From assembly GCA_020057015.1 (NCBI GenBank), contig JAGVGS010000196.1, forward strand, positions 1 to 17,865: a stretch of DNA of 17,865 nucleotides, given 5' to 3'. Below the pieces are notes generated by a model. It ran no database searches. It was not told the origin of the DNA and saw nothing but the letters and a program-made list of their open reading frames with translations. Shown piece by piece: positions 7,021 to 16,047 of this stretch (its first letter is position 1; each line of letters opens with the position of its first letter). Source of the stretch: Candidatus Omnitrophota bacterium (GTDB lineage: Bacteria; Omnitrophota; Gorgyraeia; Aquiviventales; Aquiviventaceae). A program made the translations under genes and the position numbers.

Positions 7021-7911
7021 TTACGAATCCGGTGGTGCCGGCGCGCCCGGCGCTGCCAGGGGCTGGGCTAAGCGCTCCAGCATGGCGCTGAGGTGGCGGG
7101 CCTCCTGGTCGAGCGCTTGCTGGCGGCGGCGCTCGCGGGTGACCTGGTCTCTCGTTTCCGCAAAACGGCTGGAGGGTGCAGTCGCACTCGTGAGGTCCTG
7201 CACGTAGCGCCAGCCCAGCGTGTCTTCTGACGCGTCCAGGCACGTGACCGCCACGTTGGCCAGGCGGCTGCGGGTCGGCAGCTCGCCGAGCAGGTTCGTG
7301 ATCTCCTGCCCTGGGCCCAGCAGCGGATAGGCGCGCGAAAACCCGCGGCCCTGGGCATCGAGCTTTACGGTGATGTCTTTTGCTACGCCGCTGCCGAGAT
7401 TCTTCACCGTGAGCATAAACTGCCCCTCCTCCAGGCCCGGCTCCAGCCAGGCATACACATGGGGCTGATGCTGCTGCGCGCGTGCCAGGGCCAGCTCGCG
7501 CGCGATCGCCGTGGCGCTCTGCGACTGCTGCGCGGTGGTGCGGGCCAAATCCGAAGTGATGGCGGCCAGCAGGACGGTGACCAGGGCAGCTACCGTGGTG
7601 GTGAGGATCGACACGACCTCGAGGGGCCTGCGCCAAGCCTGGATGATGACGGGGCCGAGGAGCAAGGTCGCGCACATGACGATCACGATGCGCCATCCGG
7701 CAGCCAGCGTGTGCGGCCAAGGCAGCCGCAGCACCAAGGCGGTCAGCGCCGCGGCGAGCACTGCCAACAGTCCCACCAGCACCAAGAGCCGGCGCAGCAC
7801 GTGCCGCTGAGAGCGCGCGGGAGTTTCAAGAGGTCTGATAGAGGATGGGGCAGGCTTCTGGCCTGCCCGCGCCGGCGGTGTGGCTTGTGCGGTCTCTACC
7901 TGCTGCCCCAT
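7021..7911 (-). CDS. Hypothetical membrane protein with C-terminal soluble domain
   Basis: 296 residues, not recognised. A Pro/Ala-rich cytoplasmic-like N-terminus (1-38) leads into three membrane segments at about 41-62, 72-93 and 97-119. A short helix with many Ala, Gln and Arg residues (120-146) comes next, then a soluble domain. This domain has HVYAWLEPG, FMLTVKNLGSGVAKDITVKLD (read in two stretches) and TCLDASEDTLGWRYV, a run of beta-strands containing an NxGxGxA-type turn seen in several uncharacterised bacterial beta-sandwich proteins. The C-terminus (about 240-275) is a charged helix, possibly coiled coil, ending in a Pro/Ala tail. GAGG lies about eight bases before the ATG. It follows birA by 65 bases and precedes the toxin-antitoxin promoter. 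Confidence 0.7.
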   Translation of the reverse strand: MGQQVETAQATPPARAGQKPAPSSIRPLETPARSQRHVLRRLLVLVGLLAVLAAALTALVLRLPWPHTLAAGWRIVIVMCATLLLGPVIIQAWRRPLEVVSILTTTVAALVTVLLAAITSDLARTTAQQSQSATAIARELALARAQQHQPHVYAWLEPGLEEGQFMLTVKNLGSGVAKDITVKLDAQGRGFSRAYPLLGPGQEITNLLGELPTRSRLANVAVTCLDASEDTLGWRYVQDLTSATAPSSRFAETRDQVTRERRRQQALDQEARHLSAMLERLAQPLAAPGAPAPPDS

Positions 7912-7976
7912 CTCGGTGGCCTCATGGGCTCTTACCGATGATAGGCTGTTGAGAGGCTGCGCACAAGCTCCTCGTG

Positions 7977-8777
7977 CTACCGCAGAAGTGTCACCTCGCC
8001 CATCGCGAAGGCGCGCAGGAGGCCGGAGTCGAGGCGCACCACCAGCCGGCCGTGCTCATCGAGATCATGGGCAGTGCCCTCGATCTGCTGATTGCCCACC
8101 GTGAGCTGTACGGGTTCGCCGAAGAAGCCCAGCGAAGGCCGCAGCACCGCGCGGATGGGGCTGAAGCCCTGCGTGCGCCAGACATCGTACCACGACGACA
8201 GGTGGCGGCAGATCGCCCCCAGCACCGGCCACGGGTCGTGGAAGTCGGCCCCGTTGGCTGACAACGAGGTGCCGGTCTCCGGCAGGACGCGTAAGTCGGT
8301 GGTGACATTCACCCCGATGCCCACGATGGCGATGGCGAAATTGCCCTCCACCAGGATGCCGGCCACTTTGCGGTTGGCGATGAGCACGTCATTCGGCCAG
8401 CGGATGGTGGGCAGCAGCTTGGTCATTTCGCGGAGGGCCCCGGCGACGGCCAGGCCTGCAACCAGGGCCAACTGCGGCACTTCAGGTGTGGGCAGCAGCG
8501 GCTTGAGCACCAGCGAGCAGTAGAGGCCGCCAGACGGCGAGTGCCAAACGCGCCCTTGCCGGCCCCGTCCTTGGGTCTGCTGCACCGCGACGACCAGCGT
8601 GCCCTCCTCGGCGCCCTCGCGGGCTAAGCGCTGCGCTTGCTCCATCGTGGACGCGAGGCGCTGGTACGCGTACACCGGGCTGCCTAAGCGCGAGGCGCTG
8701 ATATGGCGGCTGAGCACATTTTCCAGCACCCGGTCGCGCACAATGGGCTCGGCGGCAGAGGCCGCTTGCGGCGTCAT
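7977..8777 (-). CDS. birA: Biotin--[biotin carboxyl-carrier protein] ligase, no repressor domain
   Basis: 266 residues. It makes biotinyl-AMP and transfers biotin to the carrier lysine of acetyl-CoA carboxylase and similar enzymes. The signature loop GRGRQGR (70-76) closes over biotinyl-AMP. RWPND (126-130) and KVAGILVE (137-144) are the remaining active-site motifs, and the small C-terminal beta-domain (EPVQLTVG to GEVTLL) is present. There is no N-terminal winged helix, so this is a monofunctional ligase and not the E. coli type of repressor. The start overlaps the uvrB stop as ATGA (8774-8777), indicating coupled translation. Confidence 0.95.
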   Translation of the reverse strand: MTPQAASAAEPIVRDRVLENVLSRHISASRLGSPVYAYQRLASTMEQAQRLAREGAEEGTLVVAVQQTQGRGRQGRVWHSPSGGLYCSLVLKPLLPTPEVPQLALVAGLAVAGALREMTKLLPTIRWPNDVLIANRKVAGILVEGNFAIAIVGIGVNVTTDLRVLPETGTSLSANGADFHDPWPVLGAICRHLSSWYDVWRTQGFSPIRAVLRPSLGFFGEPVQLTVGNQQIEGTAHDLDEHGRLVVRLDSGLLRAFAMGEVTLLR

Positions 8778-10825
8778 CGGCGAGCTCTCGAAGCCGGCTT
8801 GCCGCGGCGGTGCTTGCCCAGGCTCTGCGGATCCGGTATGCCCTGCTCCGCATTGAGTTGGTGCTGCTCGCGCAGCTGGCGGATTTGGTCGCGCAGCACG
8901 GCCGCGCGCTCAAACTGCAGGCTCTTGGCGCAGTGGCACATCTCCTCTTCCAGCTCACTGATGACGCGGCGCACGTCGTGTTGCTCGGGGGTGAGGCCCG
9001 TGAGATCGACGGCCAGCGCCTCGGCTTGCTTCAGCACCTCGATGCCCTCGCGGATCGCCTTGATGATGGTGGTGGGCGTGATGCCGTGGGTCTGGTTGTA
9101 TTCAAGCTGCTTGGTGCGGCGACGCTGGGTAATCTCCAGCAGCTCTTGCATGGCGCCGGTGACATGATCACCGTAGAGGATAACTTCGCCGTTGATGTGG
9201 CGCGCGGCCCGGCCGGCCACCTGGATGAGCGACGTGGCTGAGCGCAGGAAGCCTTCTTTGTCCGCATCGAGGACAGCCACCAGCGAAACCTCCGGTAAGT
9301 CGAGTCCCTCGCGCAGCAAATTGATGCCCACGAGGCAGTCGAAGTCGCCTTTACGCAGGTCGCGCAGGATGGTCACGCGCTCGAAGGCATCGATATCCGA
9401 GTGCAGGTATTTCACTTTCAGGCCCGCTTCGGCGAGATAGCGCGTGAGGTCCTCAGCCAGGCGCTTGGTGAGGGTCGTGACCAGCACGCGCTCGCGGCGC
9501 TCGGCGCGCGCGCGCACCTGCGCGATGAGGTCGTCCACCTGCCCTGCGGTGGGCTTCACGGTGATCGGCGGGTCGACCAGACCGGTGGGGCGGATGACCT
9601 GCTCGACTGCCATGCCGCCGCACTTCGCCCACTCGTAGGGGCCTGGGGTGGCGGAGATGAACACGGTTTGGTGCATCAGGCCCTCAAATTCATCGAAGGT
9701 CTGCGGCCGGTTTTCGAGGGCCGAGGGCAGCCGGAAGCCGTACTCGATGAGCGTCTCTTTGCGCGCGCGGTCGCCATGGTACATGCCCCGCACTTGCGGC
9801 ACCGTTACGTGCGATTCGTCGATCACCATCAGGTAATCCTTGGGGAAATAGTCGATGAGGCAGCTGGGCCGCGAGCCTGGCGCGCGTCCCGCCAGGTGGC
9901 GGGAATAATTCTCCATGCCGTGGCAATAGCCCAGCTCCTTGAGCATCTCGAGGTCGTACTTAGTGCGTGACTCCAGCCGCTGCGCTTCGAGCAGCTTGCC
10001 CTGCGCCTGAAAGCTGCGCACGCATTCCACTAGCTCGCGGCGGATGGTGTCGATGCCGGCGTCCAGCTTGTCCTTGTTGGTGAGAAAGTGCTTGGCCGGA
10101 TAGATGGCGATCTGCGGCAGCTCGCTGAGGGTGTCGGCGCTGACCGGGTCAATCTCGCGCAGGCGGCTGACCTGCCCGCCTGAGAGTTCCACCCGGTAGC
10201 CGGTCTGGCGATACGCCGGATAGAGGTCGATGACCTCGCCCCGCACGCGGAAGGTGCCACGGCGGAAATCCACGTCATTGCGCGTATATTGGATGCCGAT
10301 CAGCCAGGAGAGCAGCTCATCGCGGCGCACGGGCTGGCCCACCTTGAGCCAGACCATTTGCTGGCTGTATTCGTCCGGGTCGCCCAGGTTGTAGATGCAC
10401 GAGACGCTGGCCACGATGATCGTATCGCGGCGGCTTAAGAGCGAGCTGGTCGCCGAGAGGCGCAGCCGGTCCAAGTCATCGTTGATGGCCGCGTCCTTGT
10501 CGATGTAGGTGTCGGTCTGCGGCACGTAGGCCTCAGGCTGGTAGTAGTCGTAGTAGCTGACGAAATACTCCACCGCATTGTGCGGGAACAGCGCCTTGAA
10601 CTCGCTGTACAGCTGCGCCGCGAGCGTTTTGTTGTGCGAGATGACCAGCGTGGGCTTATTGATGTTGGCGATGACGTGGGAGATCGCGAAAGTTTTTCCA
10701 CTGCCGGTGACCCCGAGCAGCGTCTGGAGCTTCTTCCCGGCTTGGAGGCCCTCGGTGAGGGCCTGGATGGCCTGGGGCTGGTCGCCCTTGGGGGTCATGT
10801 CGGTGACGAGCTCGAATTTATCCAT
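8774..10825 (-). CDS. uvrB: Excinuclease ABC subunit B
   Basis: 683 residues from ATG at 10825, the normal length. UvrB verifies DNA damage in nucleotide excision repair, receiving it from UvrA and then recruiting UvrC. Visible in order: Walker A GVTGSGKT (38-45), the damage-probing beta-hairpin YYDYYQPEAYVPQTDTYI near 92-109, the DEAD-like box VIDESHVTVPQ, helicase motifs INLLREGLDLPEV and QVAGRAARHINGEV, and the C-terminal UVR motif ELEEEMCHCAKSLQFERAAV that binds UvrC. The GRAAR motif is usually preceded by QTI; here it is QVA. The frame is open to 10921, but the extra 32 residues overlap nadC and are unlike UvrB. The chosen ATG overlaps the nadC stop by eight bases. Confidence 0.97.
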   Translation of the reverse strand: MDKFELVTDMTPKGDQPQAIQALTEGLQAGKKLQTLLGVTGSGKTFAISHVIANINKPTLVISHNKTLAAQLYSEFKALFPHNAVEYFVSYYDYYQPEAYVPQTDTYIDKDAAINDDLDRLRLSATSSLLSRRDTIIVASVSCIYNLGDPDEYSQQMVWLKVGQPVRRDELLSWLIGIQYTRNDVDFRRGTFRVRGEVIDLYPAYRQTGYRVELSGGQVSRLREIDPVSADTLSELPQIAIYPAKHFLTNKDKLDAGIDTIRRELVECVRSFQAQGKLLEAQRLESRTKYDLEMLKELGYCHGMENYSRHLAGRAPGSRPSCLIDYFPKDYLMVIDESHVTVPQVRGMYHGDRARKETLIEYGFRLPSALENRPQTFDEFEGLMHQTVFISATPGPYEWAKCGGMAVEQVIRPTGLVDPPITVKPTAGQVDDLIAQVRARAERRERVLVTTLTKRLAEDLTRYLAEAGLKVKYLHSDIDAFERVTILRDLRKGDFDCLVGINLLREGLDLPEVSLVAVLDADKEGFLRSATSLIQVAGRAARHINGEVILYGDHVTGAMQELLEITQRRRTKQLEYNQTHGITPTTIIKAIREGIEVLKQAEALAVDLTGLTPEQHDVRRVISELEEEMCHCAKSLQFERAAVLRDQIRQLREQHQLNAEQGIPDPQSLGKHRRGKPASRARR

Positions 10826-11669
10826 CCAGGATCTTGAGCGAGCAATCGAGGGCAGGGGCGGAATGGGTGAGGCGGCCGATGGAGATGCGATCAACGCCCG
10901 TGCGGGCCAGGGCGCGGACATTCGCGAGGGTCACCCCCCCCGAGACTTCGAGCAGCGGTTTGCGTCCGCGGCGCAGCTTGACGGCATTGCGGATGGCCGC
11001 CGGCAGCCAGTTATCAAGCAAGATGGCATCGGGCTGTGCGGCCAGGGCGGTTTGGAATTCATCCATACTCGCCACCTCGATCTCCACAAAGCGGCGCGGC
11101 CGCACGCGCTTGGCCTCGGCGATCGCGTGGGAAATCGTCTGCTCCGGGACCGCTCGCAGCTGGTTGGTCTTGATGAGAATCGCGTCGGCCAGGTCGACAC
11201 GATGGTTGCGGCCGCCCCCGGCATGCACCGCGTATTTCGCCAGGGCGCGCAGGCCCGGCAGCGTCTTGCGGGTGTCCAGAATCTTGGCCCGCGTGCCGCG
11301 CGCACGGTCGACAAACGCGCGCGTGAGGGTGGCAATGCCGGAGAGGTGCATCACGAAGTTAAGGGCCGTGCGCTCGGCGGCAAAAATCGAGCGCGCCCGG
11401 CCCTGCACCGTGAGGATCGCGGTGCCGGAGCGCACCTTGCTGCCGGAGCGGACATGCTGGCGGCAGCGCAAGGAAGGATCCAGAGTCTGGAAGGTGAGGA
11501 TGGCTATCTGAATGCCGGCGACGATACCCGAGGACTTGGCCACGATGCGCGCGGTGAGGCGCTGGTCGGCCGGGACGACGATGCGGGAGGTGATGTCTTG
11601 CTGGGCGCGATCCTCTGCGAGGGCCTGTCGGATGATCGGCAACACCGCGCGGGGGGTCAGGTCAGTCAT
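10818..11669 (-). CDS. nadC: Nicotinate-nucleotide pyrophosphorylase (carboxylating), quinolinate phosphoribosyltransferase
   Basis: 283 residues, the usual length. It converts quinolinate and PRPP to nicotinate mononucleotide with loss of CO2, the step that joins de novo synthesis to NAD. Conserved elements are AAERTALNFVMHLSGIATLT (97-116), DTRKTLPGLR (132-141), KYAVHAGGGRNHR (145-157), the EIEV strand, ILLDN and the phosphate-binding EVSGGV and GVDRISIGRLTHS near the end. An oddity is that the usual IKDNH segment reads IKTNQ (166-170): the lysine is kept, but Asp and His are replaced. It starts four bases after the valS stop and overlaps uvrB by eight bases. Confidence 0.95.
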   Translation of the reverse strand: MTDLTPRAVLPIIRQALAEDRAQQDITSRIVVPADQRLTARIVAKSSGIVAGIQIAILTFQTLDPSLRCRQHVRSGSKVRSGTAILTVQGRARSIFAAERTALNFVMHLSGIATLTRAFVDRARGTRAKILDTRKTLPGLRALAKYAVHAGGGRNHRVDLADAILIKTNQLRAVPEQTISHAIAEAKRVRPRRFVEIEVASMDEFQTALAAQPDAILLDNWLPAAIRNAVKLRRGRKPLLEVSGGVTLANVRALARTGVDRISIGRLTHSAPALDCSLKILDG

Positions 11670-11673
11670 CGGT

Positions 11674-14391
11674 TTACATGGCTTGCAGAACGGTCAGCTG
11701 CGCGGCGGTCTTCTTGAGGTCCTCTTCCAGCTGCTGCTTGCGCTCGCGCGCGCCCTGCACGATCTCGGCCGGGGCCTTGTCGGTGAAGTCGCTGTCCTTC
11801 AGCCGCGCTTCAGCCTGCTGCAAGTGCTTGGTGAGCTCCGCGACCCGCTGCTGCTTGCGCTCGCGCTCCTTGGCCACGTCGATGAGGCCGGCCAGCGGCA
11901 AGATGACTTCGATCCCCTCTACGACCGCGGTGGCGGCGTCCTTGGGTTTCTGCGCCTGAGCGGCGACATGCACCTCCGCGACACCGGCCAGGGCTTGGAG
12001 CAAGGGCTGCTGCGACTCGAAGAATTGGCGCACCGCGGCCTGCGGCGTGATGAGGTGCACCGGGGGTTTGCGGTCAGGCGGCACATTGAGTTCGGCGCGC
12101 ATGGTGCGAATGGCGCCCACCACCGCTGCGAAGCGGGCAAACTGCGCCTCAGCTTCGTCATCCGTGAGCTTTTTGGCGGCTTTGGGCCAGGGGGCTTTCA
12201 TGATCGACGGCCCGGCATCGCTCGGCCGCAGATGCTGCCAGAGCTCCTCGGTGACGAAGGGCATCACCGGGTGCAGCAGCCGCAGGCCGGTTTCCAGCAC
12301 CTTATGCATGATGGCGAGTGTCGTGGCTTTGGCTTCAGCCGACTGCGGCATCTGCACCTTCGCTATTTCAACGTACCAATCGCAGAAGTCGTGCCACAGA
12401 AAGTCGTAGAGCGCGGTGGCGGCATCGTTGAACTGATAGGCATCCAGGGCGTTGGTGACCCGCGTGGTGGTGTGCTGTAGGCGCGAAAGGATCCACCGAT
12501 CCGGTATCGTGATAGGCGCGGGTGACGCCGAAGGTCGGGCGCCCAGGGGCGCAGCCAACTGGGCCCCACCCGCGGAAGCGGAGGGGGATGGGAGTTGGCG
12601 AGCACCTGGGCTGCCGGAGGCGGCAGGACCCGCGCTCATAACGAATCGGGTGGCGTTCCAGAGCTTATTGGCGAAGTTGCGGCCGGCGGTGAAGCGCTCT
12701 TCCGAGAGAAAGAGGTCCTGGCCGATCGCGGTCGCGGTCACCAGCGTGTAGCGCAGCGCGTCGGTGCCGTACTGCTTGATGATATCCAAGGGATCGATGA
12801 TGTTCCCGAGCGACTTTGACATCTTCTTGCCCGTGATGTCGCGCACCGTGCCGTGGATGTACACATCGGTAAAAGGTGGGGCCTTCATGCAGAAGTAGCC
12901 GGCCATCACCATGCGCGCGACCCAGAAGAAAATGATCTCCTGCGCGGTCACCAGCGTGTGCGTGGGATAGAAATGCTCGAGGTCCTTGGTTTGTTGCGGC
13001 CAGCCCAGCGTCGAGAAGGGCCAGAGCCAGGAAGAAAACCACGTATCGAGCACATCGGGGTCCTGGCGCACCGGGCCGCTGCACTTGGAGCACTTGGCCG
13101 GGGCGGCCTTTGCTACCATGGTGTGCTCGCACTTTTCGCAGTAGTAGACCGGCAAGCGATGGCCCCACCAGATCTGGCGGCTGATGCACCAGTCCTCGAT
13201 GTTCTCCATCCAGTTGAGGTACACCTTGGTCCAGCGCTTGGGGTGAAACTTGATCGTGCCCTTCTTCACCGCTTCGATGGCGGGCTTGGCCAGCGGCTTC
13301 ATCTTCACGAACCACTGGGGGCTGAGGCGCGGCTCGACCGCGGTGTGGCAGCGGTAGCAGTGGCCCACATTGTGCGGGTGCTCGTCAATGGCCCCCAGGA
13401 AGCCGGCCTTCTCGAGGTCGATGATCAGCTTGCTGCGTGCTTCGAGCCGATCCAGGCCCTCATATTCCTTGGGCACGTTCGTCATATGGGCGTCATCGGT
13501 CATCACGTTGATGAACTCGAGCTTATGCTTCTTGCCCATCTGAAAGTCGGCCGGGTCGTGCGCCGGGGTCACCTTGACAGCCCCCGTGCCGAAGCTCTTG
13601 TCGACCAGCTCATCAGCGATGATGGGGAGGCGGCGGTTCACGAGCGGCAAAATGGCGTGCTTGCCGATAAGCGCCTTATAGCGCTTATCCTTCGGATGCA
13701 CCGCGATGGCCGTATCACCCAGCATGGTTTCCGGTCGGGTGGTGGCCACTTCAATATGGCCGGAGCGGTCCTCCAGCGGATAGCGGATGTGGTAGAGCTT
13801 GCCGAGGGTCTGCTGGCGCGGCGCTTCTTCATCGGCCAGGGCGGTCTGGCAGCGCGGGCACCAGTTGATGATGTAGTGTCCGCGGTAGATCAGGCCTTCT
13901 TTGTGGAGACGCAAGAAGACCTCGAGGACCGCTTCCGAGAGCCCCTCGTCCATCGTGAAGCGCGTGCGGCGCCAGTCGCAAGAAGAGCCCAGCCGCCGCA
14001 ATTGGTAGAGGATCGTGCTGCCGTATTGCTCCTTCCATTGCCATACGCGCTGGATGAACGCCTCGCGCCCTACGTCCTGCCGCTTCTTCCCCTCCTTGGC
14101 CAGCGCGCGCTCGACCACGTTTTGCGTGGCGATGCCGGCATGGTCGGTGCCCGGCACCCACAGCGCGTTGAAGCCCTGCATGCGCTTGTAGCGGATGAGA
14201 ATGTCCTGGATGGTGTTGTTGAGCGCATGGCCCATGTGCAGGATGCCGGTCACATTGGGCGGCGGGATCACGATCGTGTAAGGCGTCCTTTTGGGATCGG
14301 GGTCGGCCTGGAACAGGCCCTGAGCCTCCCACCATTGGTAGCGGGGCTCTTCGACAGCCTGAGGGTTATATTGCGGCGGCAGTTCGGTCAT
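11674..14391 (-). CDS. valS: Valyl-tRNA synthetase carrying an in-frame repeat insertion
   Basis: 905 residues; charges tRNA-Val. HIGH motif HMGH at 52-55 and KMSKS at 523-527. The catalytic and editing region has Cys pairs likely to bind zinc: CPRC; CYRC with a nearby His; and CEKC with CSKC. The anticodon-binding domain starts with DRWILSRLQ, and the C-terminal coiled coil (about 835-905, KERERKQQRVAEL and later ARERKQQLEEDLKK) is intact. Residues about 585-626, rich in Ala, Pro, Ser and Gly, are absent from other ValRS proteins as I know them. They coincide with palindromic repeat copy B (12511-12640). The frame continues correctly on both sides, so the gene appears functional. It sits 20 bases after the cimA stop and four bases before nadC. 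Confidence 0.97.
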   Translation of the reverse strand: MTELPPQYNPQAVEEPRYQWWEAQGLFQADPDPKRTPYTIVIPPPNVTGILHMGHALNNTIQDILIRYKRMQGFNALWVPGTDHAGIATQNVVERALAKEGKKRQDVGREAFIQRVWQWKEQYGSTILYQLRRLGSSCDWRRTRFTMDEGLSEAVLEVFLRLHKEGLIYRGHYIINWCPRCQTALADEEAPRQQTLGKLYHIRYPLEDRSGHIEVATTRPETMLGDTAIAVHPKDKRYKALIGKHAILPLVNRRLPIIADELVDKSFGTGAVKVTPAHDPADFQMGKKHKLEFINVMTDDAHMTNVPKEYEGLDRLEARSKLIIDLEKAGFLGAIDEHPHNVGHCYRCHTAVEPRLSPQWFVKMKPLAKPAIEAVKKGTIKFHPKRWTKVYLNWMENIEDWCISRQIWWGHRLPVYYCEKCEHTMVAKAAPAKCSKCSGPVRQDPDVLDTWFSSWLWPFSTLGWPQQTKDLEHFYPTHTLVTAQEIIFFWVARMVMAGYFCMKAPPFTDVYIHGTVRDITGKKMSKSLGNIIDPLDIIKQYGTDALRYTLVTATAIGQDLFLSEERFTAGRNFANKLWNATRFVMSAGPAASGSPGARQLPSPSASAGGAQLAAPLGARPSASPAPITIPDRWILSRLQHTTTRVTNALDAYQFNDAATALYDFLWHDFCDWYVEIAKVQMPQSAEAKATTLAIMHKVLETGLRLLHPVMPFVTEELWQHLRPSDAGPSIMKAPWPKAAKKLTDDEAEAQFARFAAVVGAIRTMRAELNVPPDRKPPVHLITPQAAVRQFFESQQPLLQALAGVAEVHVAAQAQKPKDAATAVVEGIEVILPLAGLIDVAKERERKQQRVAELTKHLQQAEARLKDSDFTDKAPAEIVQGARERKQQLEEDLKKTAAQLTVLQAM
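12511..12640 (-). repeat. Palindromic repeat, copy B, inside valS (core 12518-12633)
   Basis: 116-base core matching copy A (1965-2082). It has these stems: outer GCGCGGGT (12516-12523) with ACCCGCGC (12628-12635); second GCCCAGG (12541-12547) with CCTGGGC (12605-12611); inner GCCAACT (12554-12560) with AGTTGGC (12593-12599). The inner stem of copy A has C-G where this has A-T, a compensatory change. Two small hairpins (TGCCG/CGGCA with loop GAGG, and CCGC/GCGG with loop GGAA) differ from copy A only in the loops. Read in the valS frame it has no stop and encodes about 40 low-complexity residues between the catalytic core and the anticodon-binding domain. Confidence 0.88.
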
Positions 14392-14411
14392 ATCGGCTGG
14401 CCGGCCTGAAG

Positions 14412-15998
<1,587 letters not shown>

Positions 15999-16005
15999 CC
16001 TCAGG

Positions 16006-16036
16006 AAGTGTCAGGCACTTCAAGTGCCTGGCACTT
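16006..16036. repeat. 31-base palindrome between lysC and cimA
   Basis: Fifteen base pairs with one mismatch around a single central base. The inner part CAGGCACTT-C-AAGTGCCTG is perfect, flanked by AAGTG/CACTT. It nearly fills the 49-base gap between the lysC stop and the cimA start. It looks like a REP-type or translational-spacing hairpin; there is no T-run, so it is not a standard terminator. Confidence 0.7.
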
Positions 16037-16047
16037 GGGTTCTTGGG

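Noticed and set aside
7961..7977. Hairpin GCACAAG/CTCGTGC at the end of birA
   Set aside because: Seven pairs with one wobble and no T-run, overlapping the birA stop; too weak to call a terminator.
10826..10921. N-terminal extension of uvrB
   Set aside because: Overlaps the nadC C-terminal coding region; UvrB proteins begin near the KFELV segment found at 10825.
10578..11717. Plus-strand ORF of 379 codons opposite uvrB and nadC
   Set aside because: Spans the junction of two well-supported minus-strand genes and has no recognisable domain.
12853..14409. Plus-strand ORF of about 518 codons opposite valS
   Set aside because: It lies wholly antisense to a perfectly conserved valS; long antisense frames are expected at this GC content and the product resembles no protein.
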